Positions 25,146-35,543 of a DNA stretch of 64,000 nt are shown one piece after another; position 1 is the stretch's first letter; each line of letters begins with the position of its first letter. This DNA comes from Bacillus pumilus (GTDB lineage: Bacteria > Bacillota > Bacilli > Bacillales > Bacillaceae): contig NZ_CP027116.1 in assembly GCF_003431975.1 (NCBI RefSeq), positions 2,356,001-2,420,000 on the forward strand, read 5' to 3'. Made by a program: the position numbers and the translations under genes. The notes below the pieces were generated by a model. The model did no database searches. It was not told the DNA's origin and worked only from the letters and a program-made list of their open reading frames with translations.

Positions 25146-25457
25146 TTGATTTAAATGCTTATTGACGCTTTCTAATTTACTGGTAAGCGTTGTAGTTTGA
25201 TCCCGCCGGTCATCAATGCGGATATTCGTTGCTACTCGGTGCAATCCCTTTTCAAAAGGTGCTTCATGAATACGCTGAATGACTTCAAATAAAACCGATA
25301 ATTCACCTTCAATTAACGTATTCATTGGGGTTAATTGATAGTTGATTTTCCCTTCTTGTTGAAAGCCTTCTAAAATTCTTTGTACATCTGCTACATAAGC
25401 ACTCACACTTGGTGTCTCAGTGCCTATCGGAATAATGGTGACATCTGCTATGGCCAT
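25143..25457 (-). CDS. yqgV: Thiamine-binding/MTH1187-family protein YqgV
   Basis: A protein of about 104 residues in the MTH1187/YkoF-like small alpha-beta family. The hallmark start ADVTIIPIGTETPSVSAYVA and the ending typical of this fold are present. Members bind thiamine or related ligands in some species; the role here is not known. I start at the ATG at 25457, preceded by GAAAGGGG; the 15 residues encoded upstream look non-coding. Confidence 0.85.
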   Translation of the reverse strand: MAIADVTIIPIGTETPSVSAYVADVQRILEGFQQEGKINYQLTPMNTLIEGELSVLFEVIQRIHEAPFEKGLHRVATNIRIDDRRDQTTTLTSKLESVNKHLNQ

Positions 25458-25533
25458 GTTCTTGCCCCTTTCCACTGAATCCTCATGTTTTCTCGTCCTC
25501 ATTGTAACCTATCCGCCTTCCATCACGCCATGC

Positions 25534-26787
25534 TCACGTTGCATGAAAAGCAGGTTTGTCTCGTTCTATCGTCAAATCCGCTCTCTCTACTTTCCCAATC
25601 TTTGTGAACAAAAGCAGGCATATCCCTGACACAGCTTCAATGATGCCGCCAGCCGCAATAACATAGCCGGAACCGAATAGTGTCGCCATATAGCCGCCGA
25701 TCAGAGCGCCTAATGGAATCATGAAAAAGGAGATCATGTTGATAATCGCATACACTTGCGGCTGATCCTCTGCTTTTACTGACAATTGAATCATTGTATG
25801 TTCAGGTACATTGACTGCACTGATGGCTGCCCCTAAAGCAAAGGCTGATATAAACACAAGTGGTAAAAATGCGTTCATCCCTGTGATGAAAAACGAGATT
25901 CCATCAACGATTCCAGCGCCTATAAACAGCAGTCCATACCGGTTCACCTTTACCTTTGTCAAAACAAACCCCATCAAGAATGCACCTAATGCCGTTGTGA
26001 CTTTAATGAATGAATAGACGACCGGTCCACTATGTAAGTCCTCTGTTAAATAAATAACAGACAATGCTTCCCATGGTGCAGCGGCAAAATTTGAGCAGAC
26101 ACAAAAAATCGCCAATGGGAACAAAATATGATGCCTTCTCACAAGTGAAAATCCCCGAATTAATTTTTTGCCGTACGATAACCCTGTTTTGGCTTGATCG
26201 TTGATGATGTCTGTTTGATATGAAATCACTAGAACCAATAAAGCCGACAAGAGATAAAGAGGAATGATCACAAGCATTGTATACCCTACTCCTATAAATG
26301 CGATCATGACACCACAAATCGTGACTGTCACAAGTCTTACGACATGACTTGCTGATTGGATGGTTGCATTCGCTTTTTGTATGAGGTCCTCATGGACAAG
26401 CTTTGGAATAATGGATACAGAGGCCGGTTCATAGGAGCCGCCTGTCGCTGAATGCAGCAGCATACAGCCAATAACGAGTGCTAATGGTGTGAAACCATGA
26501 AAGTAGCTGACCACAATGATAAGGATTATCGCTCCTCGTGTTAAATCAGCAAAACACATCCAAAATTTCAATTGATGCGGCTTCATCATTGGGGTAATTA
26601 GCGGTCCAACAATGGCTTGCGGAACAAAGCTGACCGCAATAAAAAAAGCCGTTCCAATTGCCCCTTTCCCGCCTAGTACTAGAAGCCACAAGATGGTATT
26701 GAATGATAAACTATCAGCTGTTATTTTGCACATCTTCGAAATAAATAAATAAGTAAAATTCCTTTTCCACAGGCTTTGAGCACTCAA
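25534..26787 (-). CDS. Major facilitator superfamily transporter
   Basis: A polytopic membrane protein of about 417 residues with roughly twelve hydrophobic segments and the MFS_3/EntS-like layout. Typical loops are FVPQAIVGPLITPMMKPHQ and FADLTRGAI (motif A-like region), and SVSIIPKLVHEDLIQKANA. The substrate is unknown; drug or metabolite efflux is a guess from family. The first ATG (26796) has AGGGAG directly against it, so the TTG three codons later (26787) may be the real start. I recall yqgU at this place in B. subtilis; no yqgU is visible here. Confidence 0.82.
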   Translation of the reverse strand: MSAQSLWKRNFTYLFISKMCKITADSLSFNTILWLLVLGGKGAIGTAFFIAVSFVPQAIVGPLITPMMKPHQLKFWMCFADLTRGAIILIIVVSYFHGFTPLALVIGCMLLHSATGGSYEPASVSIIPKLVHEDLIQKANATIQSASHVVRLVTVTICGVMIAFIGVGYTMLVIIPLYLLSALLVLVISYQTDIINDQAKTGLSYGKKLIRGFSLVRRHHILFPLAIFCVCSNFAAAPWEALSVIYLTEDLHSGPVVYSFIKVTTALGAFLMGFVLTKVKVNRYGLLFIGAGIVDGISFFITGMNAFLPLVFISAFALGAAISAVNVPEHTMIQLSVKAEDQPQVYAIINMISFFMIPLGALIGGYMATLFGSGYVIAAGGIIEAVSGICLLLFTKIGKVERADLTIERDKPAFHAT

Positions 26788-26921
26788 ATTCGACATCTCC
26801 CTAACACATATCCCTTTTTTTTACATCCTCACCTTTCACAATAGCTTACAAGGAAGCCTTCGTCAATTGGTCCATCACTGTTTTTATTGACAATATGCAA
26901 TTGCTTCATATTCAAATGTTA

Positions 26922-26944
26922 AAAAGCACCCATCAGGTGCTTTT
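26922..26944 (-). terminator. terminator of yqgT
   Basis: AAAAGCACC-CATCA-GGTGCTTTT touches the yqgT stop and has a T-run on the minus strand. Confidence 0.85.
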
Positions 26945-28068
26945 CAACACCTACATGCCTCCCATAATAACCGCTTTGTTTTCTCATAAATCGAATCAAA
27001 TTGATTCATAGAAAGAGGATTTTTCCCTAGACCAAGCTCAACTGTATAGCCTTCATTATGAAATTGATAAATAAACCAATCACGATAGCCGGCATAGCTG
27101 TCAAGATATTGAACCGGTTTATAGCCGCTCACATGCTCAAATCGTTTGACCGTTTCTTTTGAGATGGCTGGTTCGTGGCCAAGAAAGCCCCAGTATATCT
27201 CTTCTCCTTGTGTATGGAGAGCAATCAGCCGGTCAAAGCGTTTTCGTAACGCTAAATTTGCCATCGCTTTCGCTTCTGGCTCTGTTAGTGCCTGATATCC
27301 AGGAAAACCACGATAGGACGGTGCTTTCGGGTGATAACGATAGTATTCAATTTCCCAATAAGCAGGAAATTGATTGTTCAAATCTACACCTCGAATATTT
27401 GCTTTCCATTCCTCATAATGAGCATATCCACCATTTAGTTGCATGAATTCTTCACTGCTAAGACCTAGTGACTCCGGTCCATTCCGCACGAGATCCACAC
27501 CATCTGGATTCACCATTGGCACGATAGAGAGAGCCGTGGTTCGCAGAATATGAACGGCTTCATGATGCCTTGCTTGCACAGGGTCAGATGCAGCTAAACA
27601 AAGCGATTTCAGCCATTTTATTAAAACAGACGTCGTGATCCATTCATTTGCATGAAAAGAAGCATTCAGATGAATAGAATGTAAATGCTGAACGGGCTCT
27701 GTTCGGATTTCATATATTGGTGTATCAAGCACCGAATGACCTATGACGCTCATTTGAAGAAAAGGAAATGCGGCTTTCAATCGGCTCAGCTCTTCTTCCA
27801 ATTGAGCACTATCATATTCAAAAGTTCCATTGATCCAATCATCAGATTGCTGCAGCCTGTAAGGGGCAATAAATTTTTGCAGCTCACCTATAGAAGGAAA
27901 TGAATGGCTGCCTTCTGGAAGCCTATATCCCGGTAAAAGAAGGTAATCAGTGCTTGTTTGATTGGATAAATGAAAAGCCGCTTTCCCTATTCCTAACTGC
28001 TTTGCCACATCATCCTTTCCCGCTTCATTCAGCTGCCATTCAATTTTTCCAAACGACGTTGTCTTCAT
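26944..28068 (-). CDS. yqgT: M14-family zinc carboxypeptidase YqgT
   Basis: A 374-residue zinc peptidase of family M14. The metal triad is His139-x-x-Glu142 (SFHANEW) with His285 (IALHTQGEE), and the catalytic Glu344 is in YTVELGLGKNP, so the site is complete. It resembles the gamma-D-glutamyl-(L)-meso-diaminopimelate peptidase I group that acts on peptidoglycan peptides. No N-terminal signal peptide is visible, which points to an intracellular role such as muropeptide recycling (inference). Monocistronic, with terminators on both sides. Confidence 0.88.
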   Translation of the reverse strand: MKTTSFGKIEWQLNEAGKDDVAKQLGIGKAAFHLSNQTSTDYLLLPGYRLPEGSHSFPSIGELQKFIAPYRLQQSDDWINGTFEYDSAQLEEELSRLKAAFPFLQMSVIGHSVLDTPIYEIRTEPVQHLHSIHLNASFHANEWITTSVLIKWLKSLCLAASDPVQARHHEAVHILRTTALSIVPMVNPDGVDLVRNGPESLGLSSEEFMQLNGGYAHYEEWKANIRGVDLNNQFPAYWEIEYYRYHPKAPSYRGFPGYQALTEPEAKAMANLALRKRFDRLIALHTQGEEIYWGFLGHEPAISKETVKRFEHVSGYKPVQYLDSYAGYRDWFIYQFHNEGYTVELGLGKNPLSMNQFDSIYEKTKRLLWEACRC

Positions 28069-28110
28069 TTACATCCCTCCCCTCATACTATATGAAGCGG
28101 CAGACAAAAA

Positions 28111-28149
28111 AAGAAAACCTCCGCTTTTAAAAATAGCAGAGGTTTTCTT
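28111..28149. terminator. terminator of yqgS
   Basis: AAGAAAACCTC (28111-28121) pairs with GAGGTTTTCTT (28139-28149), just after the yqgS stop on the minus strand. Confidence 0.8.
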
Positions 28150-28154
28150 ATATG

Positions 28155-30074
28155 TTAGGACGCTTTTTTCAGCTCTGTTTCATCTTCTTTTTTGGATGGA
28201 GAATGGTCCGGGCTGTTCTGGTCATAAAATCTAAGGAGATCCCCATAGATGATTTGATCAGAGAATTGAAGCTCTTGTTTCGCCTTCTCTTCATAAGACT
28301 GACAAACGGTCTTATCATCTCTAGGCTCACCAGTTTCTTTATTGTAGCAAACTCCATCTGTGAAAACACTGTCTTTCGTAATAAAGCTGCCGTCACGAAG
28401 CACAGTAAAGTCATTCGTATCTTTTGATAAAAGGTCATGCCCAAATTGAATCTGTTTACTTGTATCAATTCCTAAAAGATTGAGTATCGTTGGACGGATA
28501 TCGACTTGACCACCTACCGTATCAATTTCTTTTGGCTGTTGATCTGTGATCCCTGGAATGTGTACAACAAACGGAACTTTTTGAAGCTGCACTTCTTCAA
28601 ATGGCGTAATCTCTTTATTTAAAAATTGTCCCATTGCTTCGTTATGGTTTTCTGAAATTCCATAGTGATCTCCATATAAAACAAAGATCGAATTTTCATA
28701 CAAGCCTGTTTCCTTCATCTTTTCAAAGAAAATCTTCAGCGCCTCATCTTGATAACGCACTGTAGGGAAGAACTTGTTGAGCGTTTTGCTCTTAGAATCA
28801 TATTCATCAATGAGCTTATCTTCTTCGTCTAGATCAAACGGAAAGTGATTCGTTAATGTAATCAATCTCGTATAGAAAGGCTGCGGGATCGATTTCATCA
28901 ATTCCGCTGACTGTTCAAAGAACGGACCATCTTTCAAGCCCCAGCCAACTGAGTTCTCTTCATTTACATCAAATGACTGAATGTCAAAAAACTTATCGTA
29001 CCCAAAGCTATCGTAGATCAGGTCACGGTTCCAGAAACTTTTGTTATTCGCATGAATGACAGAAGAATGGTAGCCTTCATCCTTTAATAGCTCAGGAGTG
29101 GCTGTATACTCATTGCTTGGGTTCGTGAAGAACACGGCTCCTCTTCCAAGCGGATAAAGAGAGTTATCAACAATAAACTCTGAATCAGATGTTTTTCCTT
29201 GACCTGTCTGATGATAAAAATTAGTAAAGTTGTAGCTTTTCTTGATTAATTTGTTTAAAAACGGGGTAATTTCTTTCCCATTTAATTTTTCATTAACCAC
29301 AAAGCTCTGAGTAGACTCAAGTGAGACAAGAATGACATTTCGTCCTTTTGCTTGACCAAACGTCTTTTCATTACGGTCGGTTTGATTTGCGCTTACATAG
29401 TTTTCAATTTCCGTTAAGCTATTGCTGTCAGCAAGGGCTCGTTGAGCGGATTGCTTCGACTGCAACACTCCATCATAAATATGGAAGTTATATAAGCTAA
29501 TGTTCTTCACCAGCATCTCACGATCAAATGAGCGTGTCAGCAGTTCTGGTCTTTCTGTTTCAGCCAAACCAAGGTTAAAGAAGAAGGTGGCTGCCACAAA
29601 TAAATAATAGGCTGCTCGTTCTTTTCGTGAAACTGTGATATCCGTTCTAAAGGAAGGCTGTTTTTTATAGAGCCAGATTAAAATAATGATATCAACGAAC
29701 ATCAGAAAATCGACTGGTTCAATTAAAGTGGTAATACTTGACCCGAGGTCACCCATATTGTTTGTTTGAAATAGGACGGGGATGGTTAGAAAGTCACTAT
29801 AGAATCGATAAAATACAATGTTGGCTAACAAAATGAATGTCAGGATACCACTCATTACGATGATATATCGATTGCGATTTTTTTCTTTCATAAATAAACC
29901 GATACCGAAGATAAATAAGAGAAAGCTAAGCGGATTAATAAACAGGATAAACTCCTGCATGAAATTTTCAATTTTGATATTGAAGCTAGATTTATAGATA
30001 ACATAGGTTTTGACCCACATTAACAAAGTCGCAATCAGTAAAAATGACATCGCCTTTAATCTTTTCTTTCGCAT
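28155..30074 (-). CDS. yqgS: Lipoteichoic acid synthase-family protein YqgS
   Basis: A membrane enzyme of about 639 residues in the LtaS family, which polymerises or primes glycerol phosphate on lipoteichoic acid at the outer membrane face. Five N-terminal membrane helices (about 5-200) precede an extracellular sulfatase-like domain. The nucleophile Thr lies in [13 protein letters not shown] and the metal-binding stretch YGDHYGIS is present. I start at ATG 30074 (MRKKRLKAM), preceded by AAGGAGG; the frame upstream to 30101 has no such site. In B. subtilis YqgS is one of four LtaS paralogues. Confidence 0.92.
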   Translation of the reverse strand: MRKKRLKAMSFLLIATLLMWVKTYVIYKSSFNIKIENFMQEFILFINPLSFLLFIFGIGLFMKEKNRNRYIIVMSGILTFILLANIVFYRFYSDFLTIPVLFQTNNMGDLGSSITTLIEPVDFLMFVDIIILIWLYKKQPSFRTDITVSRKERAAYYLFVAATFFFNLGLAETERPELLTRSFDREMLVKNISLYNFHIYDGVLQSKQSAQRALADSNSLTEIENYVSANQTDRNEKTFGQAKGRNVILVSLESTQSFVVNEKLNGKEITPFLNKLIKKSYNFTNFYHQTGQGKTSDSEFIVDNSLYPLGRGAVFFTNPSNEYTATPELLKDEGYHSSVIHANNKSFWNRDLIYDSFGYDKFFDIQSFDVNEENSVGWGLKDGPFFEQSAELMKSIPQPFYTRLITLTNHFPFDLDEEDKLIDEYDSKSKTLNKFFPTVRYQDEALKIFFEKMKETGLYENSIFVLYGDHYGISENHNEAMGQFLNKEITPFEEVQLQKVPFVVHIPGITDQQPKEIDTVGGQVDIRPTILNLLGIDTSKQIQFGHDLLSKDTNDFTVLRDGSFITKDSVFTDGVCYNKETGEPRDDKTVCQSYEEKAKQELQFSDQIIYGDLLRFYDQNSPDHSPSKKEDETELKKAS

Positions 30075-30287
30075 TGTAACCTCCTTATGCTGAGCACGCA
30101 CACGGTTTAGGGATATGCCCTAATTATTGGTGCTTCTTCAAAAATAACTAAACTATATCTTATCCTGTATGTGCTGGAAAATCAATGTCTTTTTCTTCAT
30201 GACAAACTTATGAATATGCTAAACATTTCATTTCATGCCTATCTATCGCTTTTTTTAATAAAAATGACATTATGATGACTTTTTTCT

Positions 30288-31241
30288 TCAAGAAAGCCAT
30301 TTCGTTTTTGCCATCCATGCACCGCCGATGACCCCTGCGTCGTTTCCGAGTGAAGCAATCACCACTTCGACGTCATCAGCGCAAGGCGGGAATGCGTGAT
30401 GTTTCACAACGCGCTCTACTTTACTGCGAAGTAACTCACCTGCTTTTGAAACACCACCGCCTATGACAATTTTTGTTGGGTTTAAAGCACTGGCAAGATT
30501 CGCTAGGACAAGGCCAAGATGAGTCGTCACTTCCTCTACGACACGCATCGCAAGATCATCTCCGCCCTCGGCTGCCTCAAACACATCCTTTGCAGAGATT
30601 GAAGTGAGCGAACCTAGTGAAGACGTATGCTGCTCCGTTTCTAATCTATCCTTTGCAAGCCGTACAATGCCGGTTGCAGATGCAATAGTTTCAATACAGC
30701 CTGTTCTTCCGCAGTTACAAGGTGCTCCTTGGAATGGAACGGCACAAATATGACCAATTTCCCCGCCAGCTCCTGTCTCTCCTTGAACAACTTCACCGTT
30801 TACTATAATGCCGCCGCCAACACCCGTGCCAAGTGTGACCATCAGAATATTTTTTGCGCCATCTCCTGCACCCTTCCACATTTCACCGAGTGCAGCAATA
30901 TTCGCATCATTTTCAATGACAGATGGAAGTCCCGTCTCTGCCTCTAGGTGATCTTTGAGTGGATAGTTTGTCCAGCCTAGATTCGTTGTTTTATAGACAA
31001 TGCCAGATATTTTATCTACGGGACCTGGTGCACCCATTCCAATCCCAATAAGCACTGATTTTGGCATACTAATCTGGGCCAGTTTATGGTCAATTGATTT
31101 GGCAATATCAACTGTGATCGTCTGCCCTGATTTATCCGTAGGAATCTCCCACTTATGCTGAATTTCACCATAAAGATTAATGAACGCAAGCTTAATTGTC
31201 GTACCGCCAAGATCAATACCTACAAACCAATCCCCTGTCAT
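30288..31241 (-). CDS. glcK: Glucokinase (ROK family)
   Basis: A 317-residue ATP-dependent glucokinase. The ATP site [12 protein letters not shown] (8-19), the substrate pair Asn111-Asp112 (ENDANIAAL) and the phosphate loop [10 protein letters not shown] are all present. The ROK zinc site is complete: His164, Cys175, Cys177 and Cys182 (CNCGRTGC). It corresponds to GlcK/YqgR of B. subtilis. yqgQ begins 13 bp upstream on the same strand and gluP lies 71 bp before that, so gluP-yqgQ-glcK is probably one unit. Confidence 0.95.
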   Translation of the reverse strand: MTGDWFVGIDLGGTTIKLAFINLYGEIQHKWEIPTDKSGQTITVDIAKSIDHKLAQISMPKSVLIGIGMGAPGPVDKISGIVYKTTNLGWTNYPLKDHLEAETGLPSVIENDANIAALGEMWKGAGDGAKNILMVTLGTGVGGGIIVNGEVVQGETGAGGEIGHICAVPFQGAPCNCGRTGCIETIASATGIVRLAKDRLETEQHTSSLGSLTSISAKDVFEAAEGGDDLAMRVVEEVTTHLGLVLANLASALNPTKIVIGGGVSKAGELLRSKVERVVKHHAFPPCADDVEVVIASLGNDAGVIGGAWMAKTKWLS

Positions 31242-31254
31242 ATGCCCTCCACCT

Positions 31255-31458
31255 TCACATTGTTTTTCGATTTAATTTGGCTAGTTCCATTTGAAGAATG
31301 GTCATTGCATTTGACCATTCTGTCCGGTCGATGATGCCCGATGTATACATTTCCTTCAGTTCATCTGCCATAAATTCTAATTCTACTTCACGATCTCCGA
31401 AATACACATAATTTCCAAATCTCATAAGCAGCTGCTGTACATCATATAACGTTTTCAT
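31255..31458 (-). CDS. yqgQ: DUF910 protein YqgQ
   Basis: A small helical protein of 67 residues ([24 protein letters not shown]...). It matches the YqgQ/DUF910 family, a three-helix bundle known from structural work but without assigned function. I start at the ATG at 31458, with GGTGGA upstream; an ATG four codons earlier lies within that site. It sits directly between gluP and glcK on the same strand, a layout conserved in Bacillus. Confidence 0.83.
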   Translation of the reverse strand: MKTLYDVQQLLMRFGNYVYFGDREVELEFMADELKEMYTSGIIDRTEWSNAMTILQMELAKLNRKTM

Positions 31459-31528
31459 TGTTTCCACCATTTCTTCGCATCAACAGATAGGATAAGCGTA
31501 TTCATAAATAAGCTTTCAGTCAAGTCAT

Positions 31529-33067
31529 TCAACGTGTTTGAGTGTTTTCAATATATTGATTTAGCTTTAAGAATTGATCATTTTGAGGATCTTCGTTTAA
31601 CCCTTTCTCTATTAAAGGCTCTGCTTTCGCTGTCTCTCCTTTTTCTACGTACAACAACGATAAATGATACAGTTTATTTAGATCATCCGGATCTTTTTCA
31701 AGCGACTTTTGCAAAAATTGAATCGCCTTGTCAAGGTGGCCGAGTTGCGCTTCCGATAGTGCATATAGATGGAGAGCTTCAGCCGATGCATCCTCTTGAT
31801 GTACATATTCCTCTAGACGTTGACTAGCTTCGCTATAGTTCTTCTCATCAAACAAACGCGCTGCCTCACTTGCCGCCGCTGCTTCCTTTTGATCGTCTGA
31901 ATGAAACCCTGTATATAGTCCAAAACCGCCAATCAAAAGCAGAACAACACTAGCTAGAAGCATTTTGACAGCCTGCACCTGTTTAGGCAGTCGAACAGCT
32001 AAAGCGGCTAAAAAGCCGCCAACTAGGCCGCCAAGGTGCCCGGCATTATCAATACCTGATACGGTGAAACCGATCCCTAAATTGATGAGGATGATGACAA
32101 TAATATTTGTTCCCATCGTCCGAAAGAAGAGCTTGCGGTTAGAAATGGCTAAATATAATAGTGCACCTAAACAGCCAAATATTGCGCCTGATGCTCCGGC
32201 TGCAATTGCCGTATTAAATACAAAGCTTGCAATGGAACCAAAAATGCCGGATATGAAATAAATGAGTAAAAACCTTGTTGATCCATAAATTCTCTCAACC
32301 GCCGCTCCAACAGACCAAAGAGCGAATGTATTAAAGAGTAAGTGCGTCAAGCCGATGTGCAAAAACATTGGCGTAATAAGGCGCCACCATTCACCGTTTA
32401 GGATCAGCACATTATTTTTAGCACCAAACGCTGTTAAAGTTGCCGTATTTGTACTTCCGCCAGATAATTCAAGTAAAAGAAACATCACCACTTGAACAGC
32501 GATTAGTAAGTAGGTGAAAATGGGTCTGCCATTTTGGAAAACGGCTCGCTCTTGTTCACGCTGCTTTTCCTGATCATCAAATGCCTGAAGTACGTTCGTT
32601 TTAAGCTTCATGACATCTTCAGCTGTGTCTCTCCTTGCCTCTTCTACATTGACTGTCAGCGATGTATTCAGCCATTTTTGCAGCTCGTTTACGCTGTGTT
32701 GAAGTGTGTCTGCGTTTAGTAATACAGTTGTAACTGTCACCTTTTGCTGTTTTTGCGGTTGACCGTTTAGGTCCTCCCAATCATCTACAGGATCATCCGC
32801 TGTAAATTGCAGCTGCAAGAGATGAAGAGATCGTTTGCGCATAGCCTCTCTCAATTGATTCACCCGATACGACTGCTCTTCGATATCTCGAACGATCTCC
32901 TGTCTAAAATTCACATCTTTTCTATATAGACGGATAAGATCATACCCTGAGTTTCGTGGTGCTTCAAAAAATATTTCATTTTCTGGATATGGACTTTGAA
33001 TCATCTCGTACCCTTTTTGTCTTAATTCATCAACAACTCGCCAAAATAGACTATCTATGACATTCAT
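31529..33067 (-). CDS. gluP: Rhomboid intramembrane protease GluP (YqgP)
   Basis: A 512-residue membrane serine protease. The N-terminal cytosolic domain (about 1-180) precedes a rhomboid core of six helices, then TPR-like repeats (about 385-500). The catalytic dyad is Ser293 in GASGAIFG and His344 in NAGHLGGLVGG. In B. subtilis YqgP degrades the magnesium transporter MgtE with FtsH under manganese excess, a link worth noting with mntR in the same window. The start has GGAGCGCG before ATG. Confidence 0.93.
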   Translation of the reverse strand: MNVIDSLFWRVVDELRQKGYEMIQSPYPENEIFFEAPRNSGYDLIRLYRKDVNFRQEIVRDIEEQSYRVNQLREAMRKRSLHLLQLQFTADDPVDDWEDLNGQPQKQQKVTVTTVLLNADTLQHSVNELQKWLNTSLTVNVEEARRDTAEDVMKLKTNVLQAFDDQEKQREQERAVFQNGRPIFTYLLIAVQVVMFLLLELSGGSTNTATLTAFGAKNNVLILNGEWWRLITPMFLHIGLTHLLFNTFALWSVGAAVERIYGSTRFLLIYFISGIFGSIASFVFNTAIAAGASGAIFGCLGALLYLAISNRKLFFRTMGTNIIVIILINLGIGFTVSGIDNAGHLGGLVGGFLAALAVRLPKQVQAVKMLLASVVLLLIGGFGLYTGFHSDDQKEAAAASEAARLFDEKNYSEASQRLEEYVHQEDASAEALHLYALSEAQLGHLDKAIQFLQKSLEKDPDDLNKLYHLSLLYVEKGETAKAEPLIEKGLNEDPQNDQFLKLNQYIENTQTR

Positions 33068-33130
33068 TCATTCGCGCTCCATTTTTTACATTATTATAAC
33101 AAGAATCGATCTCATTCGCATTTCTGAACA

Positions 33131-33155
33131 AAAAAATCCCGGCTTCTGCGGGATT
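33131..33155 (-). terminator. terminator of yqgO
   Basis: AATCCCG (33135-33141) pairs with CGGGATT (33149-33155), with a T-run on the minus strand. It overlaps the yqgO stop. Confidence 0.82.
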
Positions 33156-33327
33156 AGAATGCTTGGCGAATAAATTTCGTCCGAAAATATGGGATTTTCA
33201 TTAGCCACTTAATAAAAAAGTGACGTACTTGATTTTGACCTAAAATCAAATTCATCAGCCGATAACGATTTTGCACAAGAACGAATGCAAACAGTGTGAA
33301 CACAATGCTCCAAATCATTTTATTCAT
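33154..33327 (-). CDS. yqgO: Small membrane protein YqgO
   Basis: A 57-residue protein: one N-terminal hydrophobic helix (MNKMIWSIVFTLFAFVLVQ), then a basic amphipathic region (YRLMNLILGQNQVRHFFIK). It corresponds in place and size to YqgO; function unknown. I start at ATG 33327 with AGGAGGG nine bases upstream; the frame extends to 33504, but the upstream codons look non-coding and overlap the next gene. Confidence 0.72.
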   Translation of the reverse strand: MNKMIWSIVFTLFAFVLVQNRYRLMNLILGQNQVRHFFIKWLMKIPYFRTKFIRQAF

Positions 33328-33427
33328 CAGATTCCCTCCTATGTTCGTATCGTGGCTTAAATAGGATTTGTTTATACATGAACCAACATTTTTATCGCTT
33401 TCAATGGTTCGTTTCATTAGGCGGCCT

Positions 33428-33892
33428 TTACAATCTAATCCCTTGCTCTTTTGATTGAATATAATAGACCTCTTCACACTCTGATTGATCATAAGAAACG
33501 TCAAATTGCTGAAGGTCGACTAAATCCTTGAATGTATAAGGCAGCTTACCATTCGGCTTTAACTGTCTTATCTTGTGCGGAAAGGCATGTTCGTTTGGAG
33601 TTGGTGTATGTACATATACAGCGTCTGAACCAGGGTCATGTTCGTGAATACAAATCCATGTTTGATATGGCTTTTCAAAGCCTTCAAGCTGTTTTAACAG
33701 CCTATGATATAAAGCGATATGGGCTTTGATATGCTCTCTTCTTATTTTTAAGCTATTTTCACCGACTCCAAAGAAATCAAGATGGATATGCCAAAAATAA
33801 AACCATGAATCATGATCGAGTTTTATGTCACAAGTATTCACTTCCTCCCACATGTTGCGAAAGTATCTTTTCTTTCCTCGAAATTTTTTCAA
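33428..33892 (-). CDS. Uncharacterised 154-residue protein
   Basis: A soluble 154-residue protein that I do not recognise. It starts at TTG with a very strong TAGGAGGTG site. The N-terminus is basic (KKFRGKKRYFR). The middle is rich in aromatic and His residues (DHDSWFYFWHIHLDFFGVGEN), and an amphipathic helix follows (IKAHIALYHRLLKQLEGF). The pattern WICIHEHDPGSDAVYVHT looks like strands with possible metal-binding His, but no family motif is clear. No signal peptide or membrane helix. It lies between yqgO and yqgN, which I recall as closer neighbours in B. subtilis, so it may be lineage-specific. Confidence 0.72.
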   Translation of the reverse strand: MKKFRGKKRYFRNMWEEVNTCDIKLDHDSWFYFWHIHLDFFGVGENSLKIRREHIKAHIALYHRLLKQLEGFEKPYQTWICIHEHDPGSDAVYVHTPTPNEHAFPHKIRQLKPNGKLPYTFKDLVDLQQFDVSYDQSECEEVYYIQSKEQGIRL

Positions 33893-33973
33893 AATGCACC
33901 TCCTATCAGCTAAAATGCCATATGGTCTCAGCTTGCATTTCGCTCACCATTACTACAACTCTAATGAAAACGC

Positions 33974-34013
33974 CAAAAAGCCCGTTCTTTGGACAAGCAG
34001 CGGACTTTTACTT
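33974..34013 (-). terminator. candidate terminator of yqgN
   Basis: On the minus strand AAAGTCCG pairs with CGGGCTTT (one G-T wobble) around a long loop and is followed by T's. It partly overlaps the yqgN stop. Confidence 0.5.
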
Positions 34014-34568
34014 TTGATATAACGGACCTTTTTCACTGACAATCATGGACACCGGTATGTCGTGCACTTCAGCCGGAACATGCCTGATTTGCTGTAAAGA
34101 CAGACAAAGAGCAATGGTAACGCCGTGATAGTCCGCTAAGTAGCGGTCATAATAGCCGCCTCCAAATCCAATCCTGTAGCCTTGTTGATCGAAGCACACC
34201 CCAGGTACGATGATCAAATCAATGGCTTCCTTATGTACAGCTGTAGACTCAAACGGGTCTGGCTCCAATAGCCCAAAGTAGCTGGATGTCATCTTTGTTT
34301 CAGGTGTATATTCATAAAACGTCATCTCTTTTGTTTTTGGAAAACAGGTAGGGATACATACTGTTTTTCCTTCTTCCCACGCTTTTTTAATTAGTGGCAT
34401 TGTCGGTATTTCTTTTCCCCTAGACATAGTCAAAGCGATCGTTTTCGCCTGCTTCCATGCTGGCAGCTGCAACAAGTGTTCATGAAGTAGAGCAGTGCTG
34501 CGCTTGAACTCTTCCGCGCTTATCTGATCAAGCATGGCCAATGTTTGACGGCGAAGCTCCTTTTTCAT
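34008..34568 (-). CDS. yqgN: 5-formyltetrahydrofolate cyclo-ligase
   Basis: A 186-residue MTHFS-family enzyme that uses ATP to convert 5-formyl-THF to 5,10-methenyl-THF, returning stored folate to one-carbon metabolism. It has the basic N-terminus (KKELRRQTLA), the loop LTMSRGKEIPT and the C-terminal ATP-binding stretch DLIIVPGVCFDQQGYRIGFGGGYYDRYL. The length is normal. The gene is minus-strand, 49 bp after rpmG, with a stem-loop between them. Confidence 0.93.
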   Translation of the reverse strand: MKKELRRQTLAMLDQISAEEFKRSTALLHEHLLQLPAWKQAKTIALTMSRGKEIPTMPLIKKAWEEGKTVCIPTCFPKTKEMTFYEYTPETKMTSSYFGLLEPDPFESTAVHKEAIDLIIVPGVCFDQQGYRIGFGGGYYDRYLADYHGVTIALCLSLQQIRHVPAEVHDIPVSMIVSEKGPLYQK

Positions 34569-34590
34569 ACAGAATCATCTCCCATCATAA

Positions 34591-34617
34591 AAAAACAGCA
34601 GGAAAATTCCCTGCTGC

Positions 34618-34618
<1 letters not shown>
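34591..34618 (-). terminator. terminator of rpmG
   Basis: CAGCAGG/CCTGCTG stem with an A-run on the plus strand (T-run on the minus). It lies between rpmG and yqgN. Confidence 0.82.
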
Positions 34619-35195
<577 letters not shown>

Positions 35196-35543
35196 ATGGA
35201 AATTGCAATTATCGGATTGCTTGTTGTCAGTATTGTACTGATCGCATTCTCATATTTTCAAAGAGAACCGATTAAAGAAGTCGAGCAGGAACTTGAAACA
35301 CTTCAACTATCTGCAATGCAAGAAATCTATAAACTGAAAAAGAAAATGAAAGTGCTTGAAGAAGAATTACTTGAAACAAACATCGTCGTTCGCAAACATT
35401 CAGAAATTGATCCTTCCATCGCAAGACAGATCATTTCAAAGCATCAAAATGGGATGTCTCCTGAAGCCATTGCGCGCGCTGAGCACGTCTCTGTAGAAGA
35501 TGTCAACATGATCATTAAAGACAACGAGAGGGTGCTTGTATGA
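35196..35543 (+). CDS. yqzD: Membrane-anchored coiled-coil protein YqzD
   Basis: A 115-residue protein. One N-terminal transmembrane helix (about 2-20), then a coiled coil (about 26-62, EVEQELETLQLSAMQEIYKL), then a short helical end with a helix-turn-helix-like run (GMSPEAIARAEHVSVEDVNMII). It corresponds to YqzD, whose function is not known. It overlaps the next gene, yqzC, by four bases, so the two are translated together. Start ATG with AAAGGTGATG. Confidence 0.78.
   Translation: MEIAIIGLLVVSIVLIAFSYFQREPIKEVEQELETLQLSAMQEIYKLKKKMKVLEEELLETNIVVRKHSEIDPSIARQIISKHQNGMSPEAIARAEHVSVEDVNMIIKDNERVLV

Noticed and set aside
33327..33504. 59 extra codons at the 5' end of yqgO
   Set aside because: They overlap the neighbouring 154-residue gene, and the AGGAGGG site points to the ATG at 33327.
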